A stretch of 64,000 nt of DNA, from IMG/VR virus record IMGVR_UViG_3300008120_000017, positions 1 through 64,000 of that record, one strand, 5' to 3'. The position numbers and the translations under genes are program-made. Every line of letters begins with the position of its first letter. The stretch's first letter is position 1. The notes under the pieces are model-generated. The model saw only the letters and a program-made list of their open reading frames with translations. It did not search any database and was not told the origin of the DNA. Shown here in pieces: positions 32,270 through 43,028 of the stretch. The DNA comes from a virus.

Positions 32270-34012
32270 CTAAGGTGTCTTTTCCCAGCTTTTTATTAAT
32301 CCGTTTTCAATAACAATTGTATGAGTTTTTGTTTGTCCGTCAATAAAAGTTACTGTTTTATTTAACTGAGTGCTAAGATCTATTCCATCTACGAGGTCTG
32401 CATTTAAGTTATTAACTTTTGCAGTTGAATTTGTGGTAAGTGGAGATACTGACGTGCTGTTAGAGGTTAGCGCTAATGATTGAAGGGTTAATGATCTAGT
32501 TAGTTCATACGATCCAGTAGATGTTCCAGCAATAATTTGTCCTTGAGCGGGTACTTGAGTTAACCCAGTTCCACCTCTATTTGGTGTTATCGCTGTAGAC
32601 TCCCACCTCCCTTGCGCAACATTACCAACAGTAGTTATTGAGGTAGAACCAGTCCAATTATTTGAAGATATTTGAGATAGTATGGTATTGAATTGCTGAA
32701 CATGTGTTCCAGGTAAAAGCTGTAAAAGTGCTTGCATACTTGTTGCTGAAGTAGCTGTGACTAGGCTTGAGCCCAATATTGATAATCCTAAGTCTGACCT
32801 AGCATCTATAGATGACCGTCTATTTACAGTTGGAGTTACACCGCCAGAAAGTACATAAAAATATTTAACTCCGCTATCTGTATTGTTGGATGAGCTAGAG
32901 ATAGAAGACAAAAGTGTACTGAATGGTTGAATGTTCTGTCCTGGAACTAATCCCAGTATTTGAACTGTTTCATCTTTTGTCTTTTGCGCAAAACCATTTC
33001 CGGTAGTACCGACAATAAATGAATTAATCGAGGGGGACATATTAGATATTTGCTGAAGTCTAATATTGAATGGCTGGGTTTGATCTATACCAAGATTAGT
33101 CCTTGCTATGGCCTTGCCAGATTCAGTGCTTAGGTCTACCCCTAATCCGCCATATTGAGTTGAAAGAGGTGTTCCTAGGGCTACTTGATTAAAGTTTTGA
33201 GTTTGGGGCCAGGAATTTACTGTACCAAGCTTCGCATATCTAGCATCAGCAGTTGATATGTTTAATGCAAATGACTTTTTAATTTGATAGTTTGAATCAA
33301 TTGCTGATATGTCATTAATTCCTAGATTAAAATTCGAACCAGTAAATTTAAGTGTTTGGTCTGCTCCTAGACTAGAAATTTCTGGAGACGAACTAGATAG
33401 TTTAACCTTGATGCCAGTTAATGACTGACCTGGTAGAGGTGATGAAGGTTTTATCTCACTAACCTCAACTATATTTTTTGAACCTAAATTTATGTCACCA
33501 GAAAAATTTCCTGTACCTAGTTTAAACTGACCAGAGCTTTTTATTGACCATAAATAATCTGTATTATTTGTGTTTGCTGCCCCAACCTCATTACCGTTTT
33601 GGAAATATATTCTTCCGCTAGATGAACCAGCGCTTATAAATAATGGGTTAGATTGATTAGGATCAATAGATATTCCATATTTATCATCTCCTAGCGAACC
33701 TATTTTCACTCTATTTATCAAAAGCCCACCATCATAAAAATTAAGAGAATTTGAGATAGATTGAAGTGTCCCATTCGAAGACTTAGTCCAAATTGTACCA
33801 GATGGACTTGAGTTAAAATTTGGGAAAATATATTGAGGTGGAACCAATATACTAGAATCAAGTGGAGCGTATCCATTTGCTTGCCCCTTTGCAATTTTTT
33901 GCTGATAGTCGCTTAACTGTAGAATAGCGTTAGATAGGTCCAATGGCTTTGACTGTGCAAAAACAGAAACAGATAGAACTACGTAAACAAAAATAAAACA
34001 AAATATGTTCAT
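32270..34012 (-). CDS. Tail-fibre-like protein with apparent signal peptide
   Basis: 580 residues. The first 19 form a classic signal sequence (MNIFCFIFVYVVLSVSVFAQ), which is odd for a virion protein. The body has fibre-like repeats: ISNMSPSINSFIVGTTGNGFAQ, RTNLGIDQTQPFNIRLQQIS, and the AKVNNLNADLVDGIDLS motif near the end, which matches the NADxLDG signature of phage tail fibres. It ends with a small beta region (VTFIDGQTKTHTIVIENG). Likely a receptor-binding or appendage protein, exported or membrane-assembled if the signal is real. Confidence 0.72.
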   Translation of the reverse strand: MNIFCFIFVYVVLSVSVFAQSKPLDLSNAILQLSDYQQKIAKGQANGYAPLDSSILVPPQYIFPNFNSSPSGTIWTKSSNGTLQSISNSLNFYDGGLLINRVKIGSLGDDKYGISIDPNQSNPLFISAGSSSGRIYFQNGNEVGAANTNNTDYLWSIKSSGQFKLGTGNFSGDINLGSKNIVEVSEIKPSSPLPGQSLTGIKVKLSSSSPEISSLGADQTLKFTGSNFNLGINDISAIDSNYQIKKSFALNISTADARYAKLGTVNSWPQTQNFNQVALGTPLSTQYGGLGVDLSTESGKAIARTNLGIDQTQPFNIRLQQISNMSPSINSFIVGTTGNGFAQKTKDETVQILGLVPGQNIQPFSTLLSSISSSSNNTDSGVKYFYVLSGGVTPTVNRRSSIDARSDLGLSILGSSLVTATSATSMQALLQLLPGTHVQQFNTILSQISSNNWTGSTSITTVGNVAQGRWESTAITPNRGGTGLTQVPAQGQIIAGTSTGSYELTRSLTLQSLALTSNSTSVSPLTTNSTAKVNNLNADLVDGIDLSTQLNKTVTFIDGQTKTHTIVIENGLIKSWEKTP

Positions 34013-34014
34013 AT

Positions 34015-34320
34015 TTAATCTATCCTCTTCATATTGACCCCGGCCTTGCTAGAGCTATAAACATATATTGGCCCGTCAGTAGCTAGTATCTCTTTTAATT
34101 TTTTCTTACTGCTCTCAGATAGCGTTGTCATTACTGCTAATGCTTGATCAGATACATCCGCAAATAATGAATTAACTTCGCAAGAGCTGCAGCCTTTCTT
34201 TTTTTGTAGCTCTGAATTTTTAACTTTAAATTGCTCGTACACTGGAATGAACTCCGGTATGTCTTTAGCGATAGACAATGAAGAAGCCAAAGATAAAGCT
34301 CTTTTTTTTGTTATTACCAT
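34015..34320 (-). CDS. Hypothetical protein
   Basis: 101 residues, helical, with a Cys pair (KKGCSSCEV) in the middle and a helical C-terminal half (DQALAVMTTLSESSKKKLKEIL). Located between the signal-peptide fibre and the collagen-adjacent gene. Function unknown; 2 bp spacing to neighbours suggests co-translation in the appendage operon. Confidence 0.6.
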   Translation of the reverse strand: MVITKKRALSLASSLSIAKDIPEFIPVYEQFKVKNSELQKKKGCSSCEVNSLFADVSDQALAVMTTLSESSKKKLKEILATDGPIYVYSSSKAGVNMKRID

Positions 34321-34321
34321 A

Positions 34322-35044
34322 TTATTTAAATGTTATTGTGTGAAGTCCAGGTGGAACTTCATCAGTAGTTGTATATACTTTGTATGGAATTGGTACATCG
34401 TATTTATTTGTTATTGTCATATCACTTTTTACAGACAAAGCAAGTGTATTGTCTATATAAAAATTTCTGTCTTTAGTATATATTGGGATGGCTACCGTGA
34501 AATAACTATCTCCATCAAATGTGTCTATATGTTTAAGGTCCTGTATTGGAGTTGGTAAGTTAGTTAAACCAGATATTTCCGTGGCCGATGGCGTGCTATT
34601 TGTAACTCCATAATATAAACTTATAGCATCTGACGGATAAGACGCGATTAAATCTGGTTCAATATTTATAGATAAATCATTCGATTCAGCTAAGCTAAAT
34701 ACCTCTGATGATATTTTCCTCCAAGAATCCTCTAATTCTTTTTTGCTTTCGAACATTAATTCAATTGTATCAGTTCTAAAAAAACTTGTACCACTGGGAT
34801 CCGGATGATTCGCTGGTATCCATTCAAGTTCTCCAACTGAAGCTACGGAATAAAATGTGTCTAATTCATTTTGTGAATAAGAAGATGAAACATCTCGTTG
34901 CATTACAAATATATTTCTATCTATATTGTGTGCAACATCTACACTTACTTTAAGTAAAAAACCTGCAAGCTGCAATAGCTTACCGCTGTCTATTCTATTA
35001 CTGTTGCTTGTTTCTCTCTTTATAATCAAAACTGTTTTTTGCAT
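34322..35044 (-). CDS. Hypothetical virion protein
   Basis: 240 residues from ATG 35044 (MQKTVLIIKRETS), placed 10 bp after the collagen gene stop; an upstream in-frame start would overlap the collagen-like gene. Contains SSSYSQNELDTFYSVASVGE, HPDPSGTSFFRTDTIELMFES and a C-terminal beta-rich section. No recognised family. It is the first gene after the three collagen-like proteins and could cap or assemble them. Confidence 0.65.
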   Translation of the reverse strand: MQKTVLIIKRETSNSNRIDSGKLLQLAGFLLKVSVDVAHNIDRNIFVMQRDVSSSYSQNELDTFYSVASVGELEWIPANHPDPSGTSFFRTDTIELMFESKKELEDSWRKISSEVFSLAESNDLSINIEPDLIASYPSDAISLYYGVTNSTPSATEISGLTNLPTPIQDLKHIDTFDGDSYFTVAIPIYTKDRNFYIDNTLALSVKSDMTITNKYDVPIPYKVYTTTDEVPPGLHTITFK

Positions 35045-35054
35045 AAATATATTA

Positions 35055-37166
35055 TTAACTGAATTTCGCCTGACAGCAAGAATTAGCATTTGCGCATCCA
35101 CCGGGACCTCTTGCACCTACAGTACTCCCGTCAGCGGTTGTACCTGGGTGTCCAGCAGGACCAGTTACTCCAGCAGGACCAGTTACTCCAGCAGGTCCAG
35201 AAAGACCAGGAGGTCCAGAAAGACCAGGAGGTCCAGAAAGACCAGGAGGTCCAGTTGGGCCAGGTGGCCCAGATGGTCCGGCAACTCCTGGGGGACCAGT
35301 AGGTCCAGGTGGTCCAGGAGGCCCAGTTGGTCCATCGTATCCAGCCGAGCCAGATGGTCCAGGTGGTCCAGGAGGACCTGTAGGCCCAGGTGGTCCAGTT
35401 AAACCGTCCGTACCGGCAGATCCGCTAGGTCCGGCAGGCCCATTTGATCCAGGCGAGCCAGATGGGCCCGCTGGGCCAGGTGAACCGTCTGAACCAGGTG
35501 TACCAGATGCCCCAGTTGCTCCTTGTGCCCCAGATGCTCCAGGGGGACCATATGGCCCAGTTTGTCCATCTACGCCATGCGATCCGGTAGGTCCAGGTGG
35601 GCCAGTAGGTCCAGGAGTAGTAGATCCAGTTGGACCTGGAGCTCCAGCAGGCCCATTTGATCCAGGCGGCCCTCCTGATCCAGTTGGTCCAGGTGGACCA
35701 GCAGGACCAGTAGCTCCCTGAGAGCCAGGTGAACCAGGCGGTGAAGTAGTCGGCCCAGTATTCCCAGTAGGTCCAGGAATAATAGATCCAGTTGGACCTG
35801 GAGCTCCAGCAGGCCCATTTGATCCTGATGCTCCAGGAGGTCCAGTTGGACCAGGAGGACCAGGAGTTCCACCCCCAGGAGGACCTGTAGGCCCAGGAGG
35901 TCCAGGAAGACTTGAGCCTGGAGTTCCACTGGGTCCAGGAGGACCAGGAGGTCCACTGATTCCAGGAATAATAGACCCAGCTGGACCTGGAGCTCCAGCA
36001 GGTCCATTTGATCCTGATGTTCCAGGAGGTCCAGTTGGACCAGGAGGACCAGCAAGACCGGATGCACCATCTACTGCGTTATTTTGTCCAGGAGGGCCTG
36101 TTGGTCCAGGTGGACCAGTAGGACCTGGAGCTCCGTAACCAGCCGGTCCAGGTGGTCCAGGTGGTCCAGACACAGATATTCCTGGAGCGCCAGGAGCTCC
36201 AGCAGGCCCATTTGATCCAGGCGGTCCAGATGGTCCAGCAATTCCAGGCGGTCCAGATTGCCCAGCCAATCCTGCAGGCCCAGTAGCTCCTGGATTGCCA
36301 GGGGCTCCTTGCGGTCCAGCCGCGCCAGTAGCGCCAGGAGGCCCAGGTGGTCCAGTGACACTAACTCCAGGTGGTCCAGGATTGCCAACCCCTCCGGCTG
36401 GCCCTTGGGGTCCAGGTGGACCCTGCGGACCAGGTGTTGTTCCTGGGGGACCAGCAGGACCAGGAGTAGTATTCGGTGTTCCAGGGGTTCCAGATGGACC
36501 AGCAAGACCAGGTGAGCCAGACGCACCAGGAGGACCTACTATGGTTCCTTGTGGACCTTGTTGTCCAGTTGCTCCCATCGGTCCAACTGGTCCGTCATAT
36601 CCTTTTTGTCCAGGCGGACCTACGTTTCCTGTTGCGCCCTGCATACCTGTAGCTCCTCTAAGCCCAGGAACCCCAATAGCCCCAGGTAATCCAGTCGCTC
36701 CATTTAATCCTGGCGGTCCATCTTTACCTGGTGGCCCCTGCACACCTGGCAGTCCATCATCTCCATCTGGTCCAGTATCTCCTTGTAAACCATCTGGTCC
36801 AGTGGGGCCTCTGGGTCCTACTGGACCCATTGTATTTACCCCTTTTTTTCCTATTGCCCCAAAAGAACCAGTAGCTCCTGCATTTCTGCCTGGATCACCC
36901 ATGGGGCCAGTTACCCCAGTAGATCCTGTTGCTCCAATTAATCCTGTTGCTCCAGTAATTCCAAAAGCACCAGGAGATCCATTAACTCCTGGTATTCCCT
37001 GTTGACCAGATGGACCTGTTGCCCCGAGACACCCGTCTATCGGATCAATTTGAGTATTGATTTCTAAATTGTCTAATATCTCTGGGGTTTTACATAAATT
37101 AATAGGATCTATTAATTTAATGTCACAAGGCTCAATTAGCGGTGGCGTAAAATCACAGTCATTCAT
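35055..37166 (-). CDS. Collagen-like fibre protein 1
   Basis: 703 residues. A short N-terminal head ([20 protein letters not shown], four Cys in the first about 50) precedes a Gly-X-Y domain running almost to the end, with frequent GPPGP and GPTGPP triplets and a break at GVNTMG at about 110. The C-terminus is Cys-rich ([12 protein letters not shown]). Three chains would wind into a trimeric fibre, perhaps locked by Cys at both ends. First of three tandem paralogs in map order. The same + strand sequence contains false Pro-rich open frames that should be ignored. Confidence 0.88.
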   Translation of the reverse strand: MNDCDFTPPLIEPCDIKLIDPINLCKTPEILDNLEINTQIDPIDGCLGATGPSGQQGIPGVNGSPGAFGITGATGLIGATGSTGVTGPMGDPGRNAGATGSFGAIGKKGVNTMGPVGPRGPTGPDGLQGDTGPDGDDGLPGVQGPPGKDGPPGLNGATGLPGAIGVPGLRGATGMQGATGNVGPPGQKGYDGPVGPMGATGQQGPQGTIVGPPGASGSPGLAGPSGTPGTPNTTPGPAGPPGTTPGPQGPPGPQGPAGGVGNPGPPGVSVTGPPGPPGATGAAGPQGAPGNPGATGPAGLAGQSGPPGIAGPSGPPGSNGPAGAPGAPGISVSGPPGPPGPAGYGAPGPTGPPGPTGPPGQNNAVDGASGLAGPPGPTGPPGTSGSNGPAGAPGPAGSIIPGISGPPGPPGPSGTPGSSLPGPPGPTGPPGGGTPGPPGPTGPPGASGSNGPAGAPGPTGSIIPGPTGNTGPTTSPPGSPGSQGATGPAGPPGPTGSGGPPGSNGPAGAPGPTGSTTPGPTGPPGPTGSHGVDGQTGPYGPPGASGAQGATGASGTPGSDGSPGPAGPSGSPGSNGPAGPSGSAGTDGLTGPPGPTGPPGPPGPSGSAGYDGPTGPPGPPGPTGPPGVAGPSGPPGPTGPPGLSGPPGLSGPPGLSGPAGVTGPAGVTGPAGHPGTTADGSTVGARGPGGCANANSCCQAKFS
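35179..35264. repeat. 86-bp block identical to 39442-39527
   Basis: The stretch encoding repeated GPPGLS triplets is identical over 86 bp between the first and third collagen genes, while flanking sequence differs. This suggests recent gene conversion or unequal recombination. The same region in the second gene (about 37310-37360) is related but diverged. Confidence 0.8.
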
Positions 37167-37187
37167 TCAGTGTAAGTGTATTATATA

Positions 37188-39290
37188 TTAATACCAACTA
37201 CATGTAACGCAAGAAGTACAGGTATTTCCACCAGGAGGCCCAGGAGGCCCAGGAGTTCCTGGTGGTCCAGTTACTCCAGGCGGTCCAGTTACTCCAGGGG
37301 GTCCAGTTACTCCAGCAGGTCCAGAAAGACCAGGAGGTCCAGAAACTCCAGCAGGACCAGATACCCCCGGAGGTCCAGTTACACCAGGTGCACCTACAGC
37401 ACCACTTGGCCCAGGAGGACCAGCAGGGCCAGTAGGACCTGGCGGACCTGGAACCCCGTTAACAGTGCTAGAAGAACCAGCAGGGCCAGTAGGACCTGGA
37501 GGACCAGGAGGTCCAAAGTTACTATTTGGATTTCCGTTAGGTCCTGGCGGCCCTGCTGGTCCAGTTACTCCATCTGGTCCAGGTGGTCCAGGAGGCCCAG
37601 TTGGTCCATTGTATCCATTCGAGCCAGATGGTCCAGGTGGTCCAGGAGGACCAGGTGATCCAGCAGGACCTTGTGGTCCAGGAGTAGTATTCGATATTCC
37701 AGGAGTTCCAGGAGGGCCAGCAGGACCAGGAGGACCAGTAACACTATATCCAGGAGGACCTGTAGGCCCAGGTGGTCCAGTTAAACCGTCATTCCCAGGT
37801 AGCCCAGGTGGTCCTGTTGGACCAGGAGGCCCAGTTACTCCTTGTATTCCGGGGGTGCCATCATTATTAGGTCCAGGTGGTCCAGGTGGACCAGTTATAC
37901 CGTACCCAGGTGGGCCAGGTGGTCCAGTTGGTCCATTATTACCAGGAGTTCCGCTAGGTCCAGGAGGCCCAGGAGGTCCAGTGCCTCCGCCACTGCCTGA
38001 GGGTCCAGGAGGTCCAGGAGGTCCAGGAGGTCCAGGGGTTGCATTAGTTCCTGGATTTCCAGCAGGCCCAACAGGACCTTGAGATCCAGCAGGTCCTACA
38101 CCTCCAGGAGGTCCAGTTGGGCCAGGTGGTCCAGTTACTCCAGGGTTTCCAGCAGGTCCAGCAGGTCCACTTGATCCAGGCGGCCCAGATACACCTGGAT
38201 TACCGGAAGTACCACTAGGCCCAGGAGGACCTGTAGGCCCAGTAGGTCCAGGGTTACCAACTCCAGTAGCTCCAGGTGGACCTTGGTTGCCATTTGGTCC
38301 ATTGCCCCCTGGGGGACCGGTAGGGCCAGGTGGTCCAGTAACTCCATCGGGTCCAGATGGCCCAGGAGGGCCAGAAATACCGTTAGTCCCCGCAACACCA
38401 GTAGGTCCAGGTGGTCCTGTTGGACCAGGAGGTCCAGCCACACCAATAGATCCTGAGGCACCAGGAGGACCAACTGGACCAGGATTACCAATACCACCAG
38501 CAGGACCAGCAGGACCAGCTGTGCCTGATGCTCCAGGGGGACCGGGAGGACCTACACCACCAGCAGGACCAGCAGGACCAGGAGGACCAACTGGTCCATC
38601 ACTACCCGTTTGGCCAGGTAAGCCAACAGATCCAGTAGAACCAATCGCTCCTGGTGGCCCCATGGGTCCAGGGTTGCCTGAAGCCCCAACTACCCCAGGA
38701 GGTCCTTGATTGCCTGGATTTCCTGTTAATCCCGTCGCTCCCGGACCCCCAGTCAAACCAATTACCCCAGGAGCCCCAGGTAATCCAGTAGCTCCATTAA
38801 TCCCAGGAAGACCTCGTACACCATCTGATCCATCTAACCCAGGAACCCCAGGCAATCCTGGAGGACCTGGTATACCATCTTTACCTGGGTTTCCTTTGGG
38901 ACCATCTTCACCTTTCTTGCCTTGATTTCCTATTGGTCCAGTTGGGCCAGGGATAGGATCCCCAGGCGGTCCTGCGGGCCCAGGCAATCCAATGTTACCA
39001 GTTGGACCAGCTAACCCAGTTGCTCCTGTTGCTCCTTTAACTCCTACGGCCCCCGTAATACCGGTTGAACCCATCAATCCGGGAGCGCCTGGTGCGCCTG
39101 GGCTTCCGTCAAGACCAATTATACCAGGAATTCCAGGAACACCACTACATCCTGGAATTCCAATGGTTAAGTCTTGTGTGTTTAGTACACTATATACAAA
39201 AACAGGAGTTTTACATATTAAATCTGGTAGCTTAACCTGTATCTCACAATCAGACAAAACTGGGGGAATAAATTTACAATCTTTATCCAT
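37188..39290 (-). CDS. Collagen-like fibre protein 2
   Basis: 700 residues with the same design: head [20 protein letters not shown] with three Cys plus PGC at about 50, a Gly-X-Y body of about 620 residues, and a C-terminal Cys tail ([10 protein letters not shown]). The head shares the pattern DC-x-F-x-PP-x4-C-x-I with the other two. The triplet region after about residue 60 carries charged triplets ([10 protein letters not shown]) before becoming Pro/Ser/Thr/Asn rich. Likely virion fibre. Confidence 0.88.
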   Translation of the reverse strand: MDKDCKFIPPVLSDCEIQVKLPDLICKTPVFVYSVLNTQDLTIGIPGCSGVPGIPGIIGLDGSPGAPGAPGLMGSTGITGAVGVKGATGATGLAGPTGNIGLPGPAGPPGDPIPGPTGPIGNQGKKGEDGPKGNPGKDGIPGPPGLPGVPGLDGSDGVRGLPGINGATGLPGAPGVIGLTGGPGATGLTGNPGNQGPPGVVGASGNPGPMGPPGAIGSTGSVGLPGQTGSDGPVGPPGPAGPAGGVGPPGPPGASGTAGPAGPAGGIGNPGPVGPPGASGSIGVAGPPGPTGPPGPTGVAGTNGISGPPGPSGPDGVTGPPGPTGPPGGNGPNGNQGPPGATGVGNPGPTGPTGPPGPSGTSGNPGVSGPPGSSGPAGPAGNPGVTGPPGPTGPPGGVGPAGSQGPVGPAGNPGTNATPGPPGPPGPPGPSGSGGGTGPPGPPGPSGTPGNNGPTGPPGPPGYGITGPPGPPGPNNDGTPGIQGVTGPPGPTGPPGLPGNDGLTGPPGPTGPPGYSVTGPPGPAGPPGTPGISNTTPGPQGPAGSPGPPGPPGPSGSNGYNGPTGPPGPPGPDGVTGPAGPPGPNGNPNSNFGPPGPPGPTGPAGSSSTVNGVPGPPGPTGPAGPPGPSGAVGAPGVTGPPGVSGPAGVSGPPGLSGPAGVTGPPGVTGPPGVTGPPGTPGPPGPPGGNTCTSCVTCSWY

Positions 39291-39317
39291 TGATATAAAA
39301 AAAATTTAGTAATAATA

Positions 39318-41477
39318 CTAGCAACTTGGACTTCTCATGTAAAAACATATCTGACAGCTACCACTACAATTCGATTGTCCATTTCCGCCAGCTGTTCCAG
39401 GTTGTGGTATACTTCCAGGGGGTCCAGTTACCCCAGTGGGTCCAGTTACTCCAGCAGGTCCAGAAAGACCAGGAGGTCCAGAAAGACCAGGAGGTCCAGA
39501 AAGACCAGGAGGTCCAGTTGGGCCAGGGGGCCCAGATACACCAGGTGCACCTACAGCACCACTTGGCCCAGGAGGACCAACAGGTCCCATAGGGCCAATA
39601 AGCCCATCAACACCATTTGATCCAGCAGGTCCAGGTGGACCAATAGGACCTGGAGCTCCAGCAGGCCCATTTGATCCTGAGGCTCCAGGAGGACCTGGAG
39701 GCCCAGGAGTAGTATTTGGGGTCCCGCTTGCCCCAGATGCACCAGTAGGACCAGGATTATTATTTGGTGTTCCGCTCGCTCCAGGAGGACCAGGTTGACC
39801 ATCAGGCCCAGTTATGCCAGGTGGTCCAGGATTTCCTGATGTACCTGGAGTTCCACTAGGCCCAGGAGGACCTGGAGGCCCAGGCGGTCCAGGTACAGTA
39901 GATGGAAGTCCTGGAGGTCCAGGAGGTCCAAAATTAGAATTTGGTGCTCCACTTGGCCCAGGAGGTCCAGGTGGACCAGTTGGGCCAGGAGGCCCAGGCG
40001 GTCCAGTTAATCCAGGTATATTTGTTCCGGGGGGTCCAGGAGGCCCAGGAAGTCCAGGCACACTTGTTCCAGCAGGACCAGGAGGTCCAAAATTAGAATT
40101 TGGTGCACCAGGTGCTCCTGGTGGCCCAGTTGGCCCTGGGTTTCCGTAACTACCAGAAGCCCCAGGTCCAGGGGGACCAGGTGGTCCAGTTGGCCCTGGG
40201 GACGGATTTCCGTTTGTACCTGTTGCTCCAGGAGGTCCAGTTGGCCCAGGTGGCCCCATAGTGCCACTTGCCCCAGGAGGACCTGGTAGTCCAAAGTTTA
40301 AGTTTGAAGGACCAGGTGGCCCAGCAGGACCAGGTGGCCCAACAGGCCCAACTCCGCCAGGAGTACCAGCAGAACCAGGAGTTCCACTAGGTCCAGGAGG
40401 TCCAGGAGGACCAGTAGGACCCGGTAAAGAAGTGCCAGGAGGTCCAGTTGGACCAGGAGAACCAGGAGTTCCACTAGGTCCAGGAGGTCCAGGAGGACCA
40501 AAATTTAAGTTAGGTTGACCTGCAGGTCCAGCAGGACCTTGGGGTCCAGCAGATCCAGATGCTCCTTGCGCACCAGACGCCCCAGGTGGTCCAGTAACTC
40601 CAGGTGGCCCAGGGTTTCCATTTGAGCCAGCAGGACCTTGTGGTCCAGTTGGGCCTGGCCCTCCTGGTGGTCCAGGTGGCCCAGAAGGGCTTGTACCAGG
40701 TGGACCAGTTGGTCCAGGATTTCCTATTGGACCAGGAGGCCCAGCAGGACCAGGTGTACCAGGATTTCCTGGACTGCCAGAAGCACCAGGTTGACCAATA
40801 GAACCAGAAGCTCCAGGAACGCCAGGTCCTCCAGCGCCACCTGGTGGCCCTACAGGCCCAGGGGGCCCCACAGGACCAGATACTCCAGGCAATCCCCTGG
40901 ATCCAGTTGGGCCAACTCTTCCTTGAGGTCCATCTACTCCAGGAGGCCCAACAGTCCCAGTGCTTCCAGGTAAACCAGGTAATCCCACCTTGCCTGTTTT
41001 TCCTGGTTGCCCATCTGGTCCAGCGGGACCAGTGCTGCCGTTTTTTCCAGTATCCCCTTTGGGTCCAATAACTCCTGGTGGGCCAGTAGGCCCTGTTGGA
41101 CCAGCTGGACCTACTGGTCCAGCGATTCCAGGGGGTCCATCTACTCCAGTTGCTCCAAAACCACCAGGAGGGCCAGGAGGGCCACTTAAACCTATATCAC
41201 CAGTTATACCAGTAGAACCAGGGAGTCCTTGTTGGCCAGTTTGCCCAGTAGCCCCAATTGCTCCAACTGCTCCAGGTATACCGAAACCACCTGGAGTACC
41301 TTGTATGCCAGTGGCCCCAACACACCCAGGTATAGCGTATTCTACGCTAAATATGGTTGGTGTAACCTGTTTTGGAGATGGACACAAAAAAACAAAGTTA
41401 GGTATTTTTACTTCACACTCCAAGATATATGGAGGAGTAAACTCACAATCTGTTATTGTATTTTTTACGTCTGGCAT
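39318..41477 (-). CDS. Collagen-like fibre protein 3
   Basis: 719 residues. Head: [20 protein letters not shown], then FLCPSPKQ and PGCVGATG. The Gly-X-Y body has the longest run of GPPG and ends with [10 protein letters not shown] blocks near the C-terminus. The tail [16 protein letters not shown] has four or more Cys. It overlaps the preceding adaptor-like gene by 13 bp, so its translation is coupled to that gene. Same fibre role as its paralogs. Confidence 0.88.
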   Translation of the reverse strand: MPDVKNTITDCEFTPPYILECEVKIPNFVFLCPSPKQVTPTIFSVEYAIPGCVGATGIQGTPGGFGIPGAVGAIGATGQTGQQGLPGSTGITGDIGLSGPPGPPGGFGATGVDGPPGIAGPVGPAGPTGPTGPPGVIGPKGDTGKNGSTGPAGPDGQPGKTGKVGLPGLPGSTGTVGPPGVDGPQGRVGPTGSRGLPGVSGPVGPPGPVGPPGGAGGPGVPGASGSIGQPGASGSPGNPGTPGPAGPPGPIGNPGPTGPPGTSPSGPPGPPGGPGPTGPQGPAGSNGNPGPPGVTGPPGASGAQGASGSAGPQGPAGPAGQPNLNFGPPGPPGPSGTPGSPGPTGPPGTSLPGPTGPPGPPGPSGTPGSAGTPGGVGPVGPPGPAGPPGPSNLNFGLPGPPGASGTMGPPGPTGPPGATGTNGNPSPGPTGPPGPPGPGASGSYGNPGPTGPPGAPGAPNSNFGPPGPAGTSVPGLPGPPGPPGTNIPGLTGPPGPPGPTGPPGPPGPSGAPNSNFGPPGPPGLPSTVPGPPGPPGPPGPSGTPGTSGNPGPPGITGPDGQPGPPGASGTPNNNPGPTGASGASGTPNTTPGPPGPPGASGSNGPAGAPGPIGPPGPAGSNGVDGLIGPMGPVGPPGPSGAVGAPGVSGPPGPTGPPGLSGPPGLSGPPGLSGPAGVTGPTGVTGPPGSIPQPGTAGGNGQSNCSGSCQICFYMRSPSC
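39442..39527. repeat. 86-bp block identical to 35179-35264
   Basis: Copy of the block described at 35179-35264 within the third collagen gene. Direct repeat in the same orientation, so deletion or conversion between genes is possible. Confidence 0.8.
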
Positions 41478-42310
41478 TTCGCTATTTTTGTTTTTGGATC
41501 AATAGCTACCACTATTTTATATTCTTCCGGAAGATTGAATATCAATACGCCATTGTCACCCTCTATCTTAAAGTTTCCAGATTCATCTGGTGTCACTCCA
41601 TTTATTGAAAATACTCCATTACAGATATCGTTTTTTTCGTCATTATATCTTTTGCCTGATCCTATATTTGCGGATGAATTAATTGTAAACTTTTTATCAG
41701 CTTGATAAATATAGGAATTATATCCAGGAGAAACCTTCACATCACCATTTATATTTTTTTTGTGATATCCATCCTGGTCTACAATATTTAATTCATCGAT
41801 AACTATATTACCTGAGTAGATTACTTGAGTTGGTTCTATTTTTAATCCTATATCACCTTGGTTGCTAAATAAATTTGATGGAAATAAATAATTATCAGGA
41901 TTTGATGCAATATCCAATACAGAAGAATTTACCAAAGTCCTTAATTCAAACATTTTAATTCCACTAGAATTCCACACACTGGATACACCTAAATACGGCC
42001 ATTGAGAATTGTCTAATGGAATATATACACATATCATCCCATTAAATACATGCTCATTTTCTGGTACCTTGTGTACTAAAAAAAATAATGTGCAAAATCC
42101 ATCTAACAAAAATTGCTTATACTCATTTGGTAAATCTGCTGAATAGTTTGCGACCAAGTATAGGCTGGGGGACTCATGTGTCTTAAACCTTGTCCAGCAT
42201 TTAAAATCTATGAAACACGAGTTTTTAACCTTACTAGAAACCGTGTTCTCTACGAAAGGAAAAGATCTATTAGAGTTTTCAGAGAAAAAAGATGGATAAG
42301 AGCTATTCAT
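41465..42310 (-). CDS. Adaptor-like virion protein 1 (paralog family)
   Basis: 281 residues, fifth member in translation order of the five-gene paralogous family. Its N-terminus reads [17 protein letters not shown], a variant of the shared N-x-NS-x-R-x-[YF]-P-[FI]-x-E motif. The C-terminal part has [16 protein letters not shown], the shared INGV-x-PD-x2-GN-x-x-I motif seen in phage fibre-attachment modules. It is directly followed by the collagen-like genes with overlap, so it may be the socket for one fibre. Confidence 0.75.
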   Translation of the reverse strand: MNSSYPSFFSENSNRSFPFVENTVSSKVKNSCFIDFKCWTRFKTHESPSLYLVANYSADLPNEYKQFLLDGFCTLFFLVHKVPENEHVFNGMICVYIPLDNSQWPYLGVSSVWNSSGIKMFELRTLVNSSVLDIASNPDNYLFPSNLFSNQGDIGLKIEPTQVIYSGNIVIDELNIVDQDGYHKKNINGDVKVSPGYNSYIYQADKKFTINSSANIGSGKRYNDEKNDICNGVFSINGVTPDESGNFKIEGDNGVLIFNLPEEYKIVVAIDPKTKIAKCQT

Positions 42311-43026
42311 TTGGTTAATTCTATTTTTATCCCACCCTCTGACTGATTTATTCTTATAACCTGTCTTTCGTCTAGTGTGTTAGACGGCTGCCCAACGTCT
42401 CTTGGCTTTATATATAAATCTAGCTCCTCTGGAGATATACCATTTATTTTTTTTAATATAATTTGATTTGGATCACAGCATTCATCAATTGCATTAGAAC
42501 TATTTTTGCCTATAGAGTCAAAAACAATTATATTGCTATTTCCATTCATCTCGACCCCTGGTCCTTCATGAAAGTTTATAAAACCATTTATTCTTTGAGG
42601 CCCAATTTTTATTGAAGAAACCTGCTTTGATGGGTACGTAAATAAACAAGTAGGATTTAATAGAATTTGTCTGCTGTCAAAATTCTTAGAAAAAGATTTT
42701 CTATTGTTAGATAAATTCAAAAAATATGTACCAGTAATTATACTACCTACCGAAATACCCCTACTATCCATTATTGGTATTAATTTGTATGGGGTAATTT
42801 GATCGTTTGATGAAAAAGTGTATTTTCTAGAGCTACCGGACTTTAATTCTCCATAGAATGAATCAACCTTCAAAGACAGACTAGATAACCATATATCAGT
42901 GTCTTCATAGACTACTAAGGAAGCATCAATAAAAATAGTATTATCTATTTCCGAATTATTGTAAGTAAACGGAAAAGTAGATTCGGAGTTTTGATTTCTC
43001 CACTCTTTGTATGTTAATGCTTCCAT
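42307..43026 (-). CDS. Adaptor-like virion protein 2 (paralog family)
   Basis: 239 residues. N-terminus YKEWRNQNSESTFPFTYN matches the family motif (W-x-N-x-NS-x-S-x-FPF). The middle is beta-rich, and the end has KKINGISPEELDLYIKPRD, a version of the INGV-PD motif, plus a Cys pair (DECCDPN) just before it. It overlaps the next gene by 4 bp (ATGA). Likely baseplate or fibre adaptor. Confidence 0.75.
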   Translation of the reverse strand: MEALTYKEWRNQNSESTFPFTYNNSEIDNTIFIDASLVVYEDTDIWLSSLSLKVDSFYGELKSGSSRKYTFSSNDQITPYKLIPIMDSRGISVGSIITGTYFLNLSNNRKSFSKNFDSRQILLNPTCLFTYPSKQVSSIKIGPQRINGFINFHEGPGVEMNGNSNIIVFDSIGKNSSNAIDECCDPNQIILKKINGISPEELDLYIKPRDVGQPSNTLDERQVIRINQSEGGIKIELTK

Positions 43027-43028
43027 TT

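Noticed and set aside
36295-37005. Long Pro/Gly-rich open frames on the + strand across the collagen genes (also 37465-38082, 38287-38709, 39436-39798, 40960-41505)
   Set aside because: They are mirror images of Gly-X-Y codons: GGN-CCN repeats read in reverse give Pro-Gly frames. The real genes are on the - strand, with proper heads and Cys tails.
35055-41477. CRISPR array
   Set aside because: The repeats are 9-bp Gly-X-Y codon periodicity in open reading frames, not constant repeats with unique spacers, and there are no cas genes.
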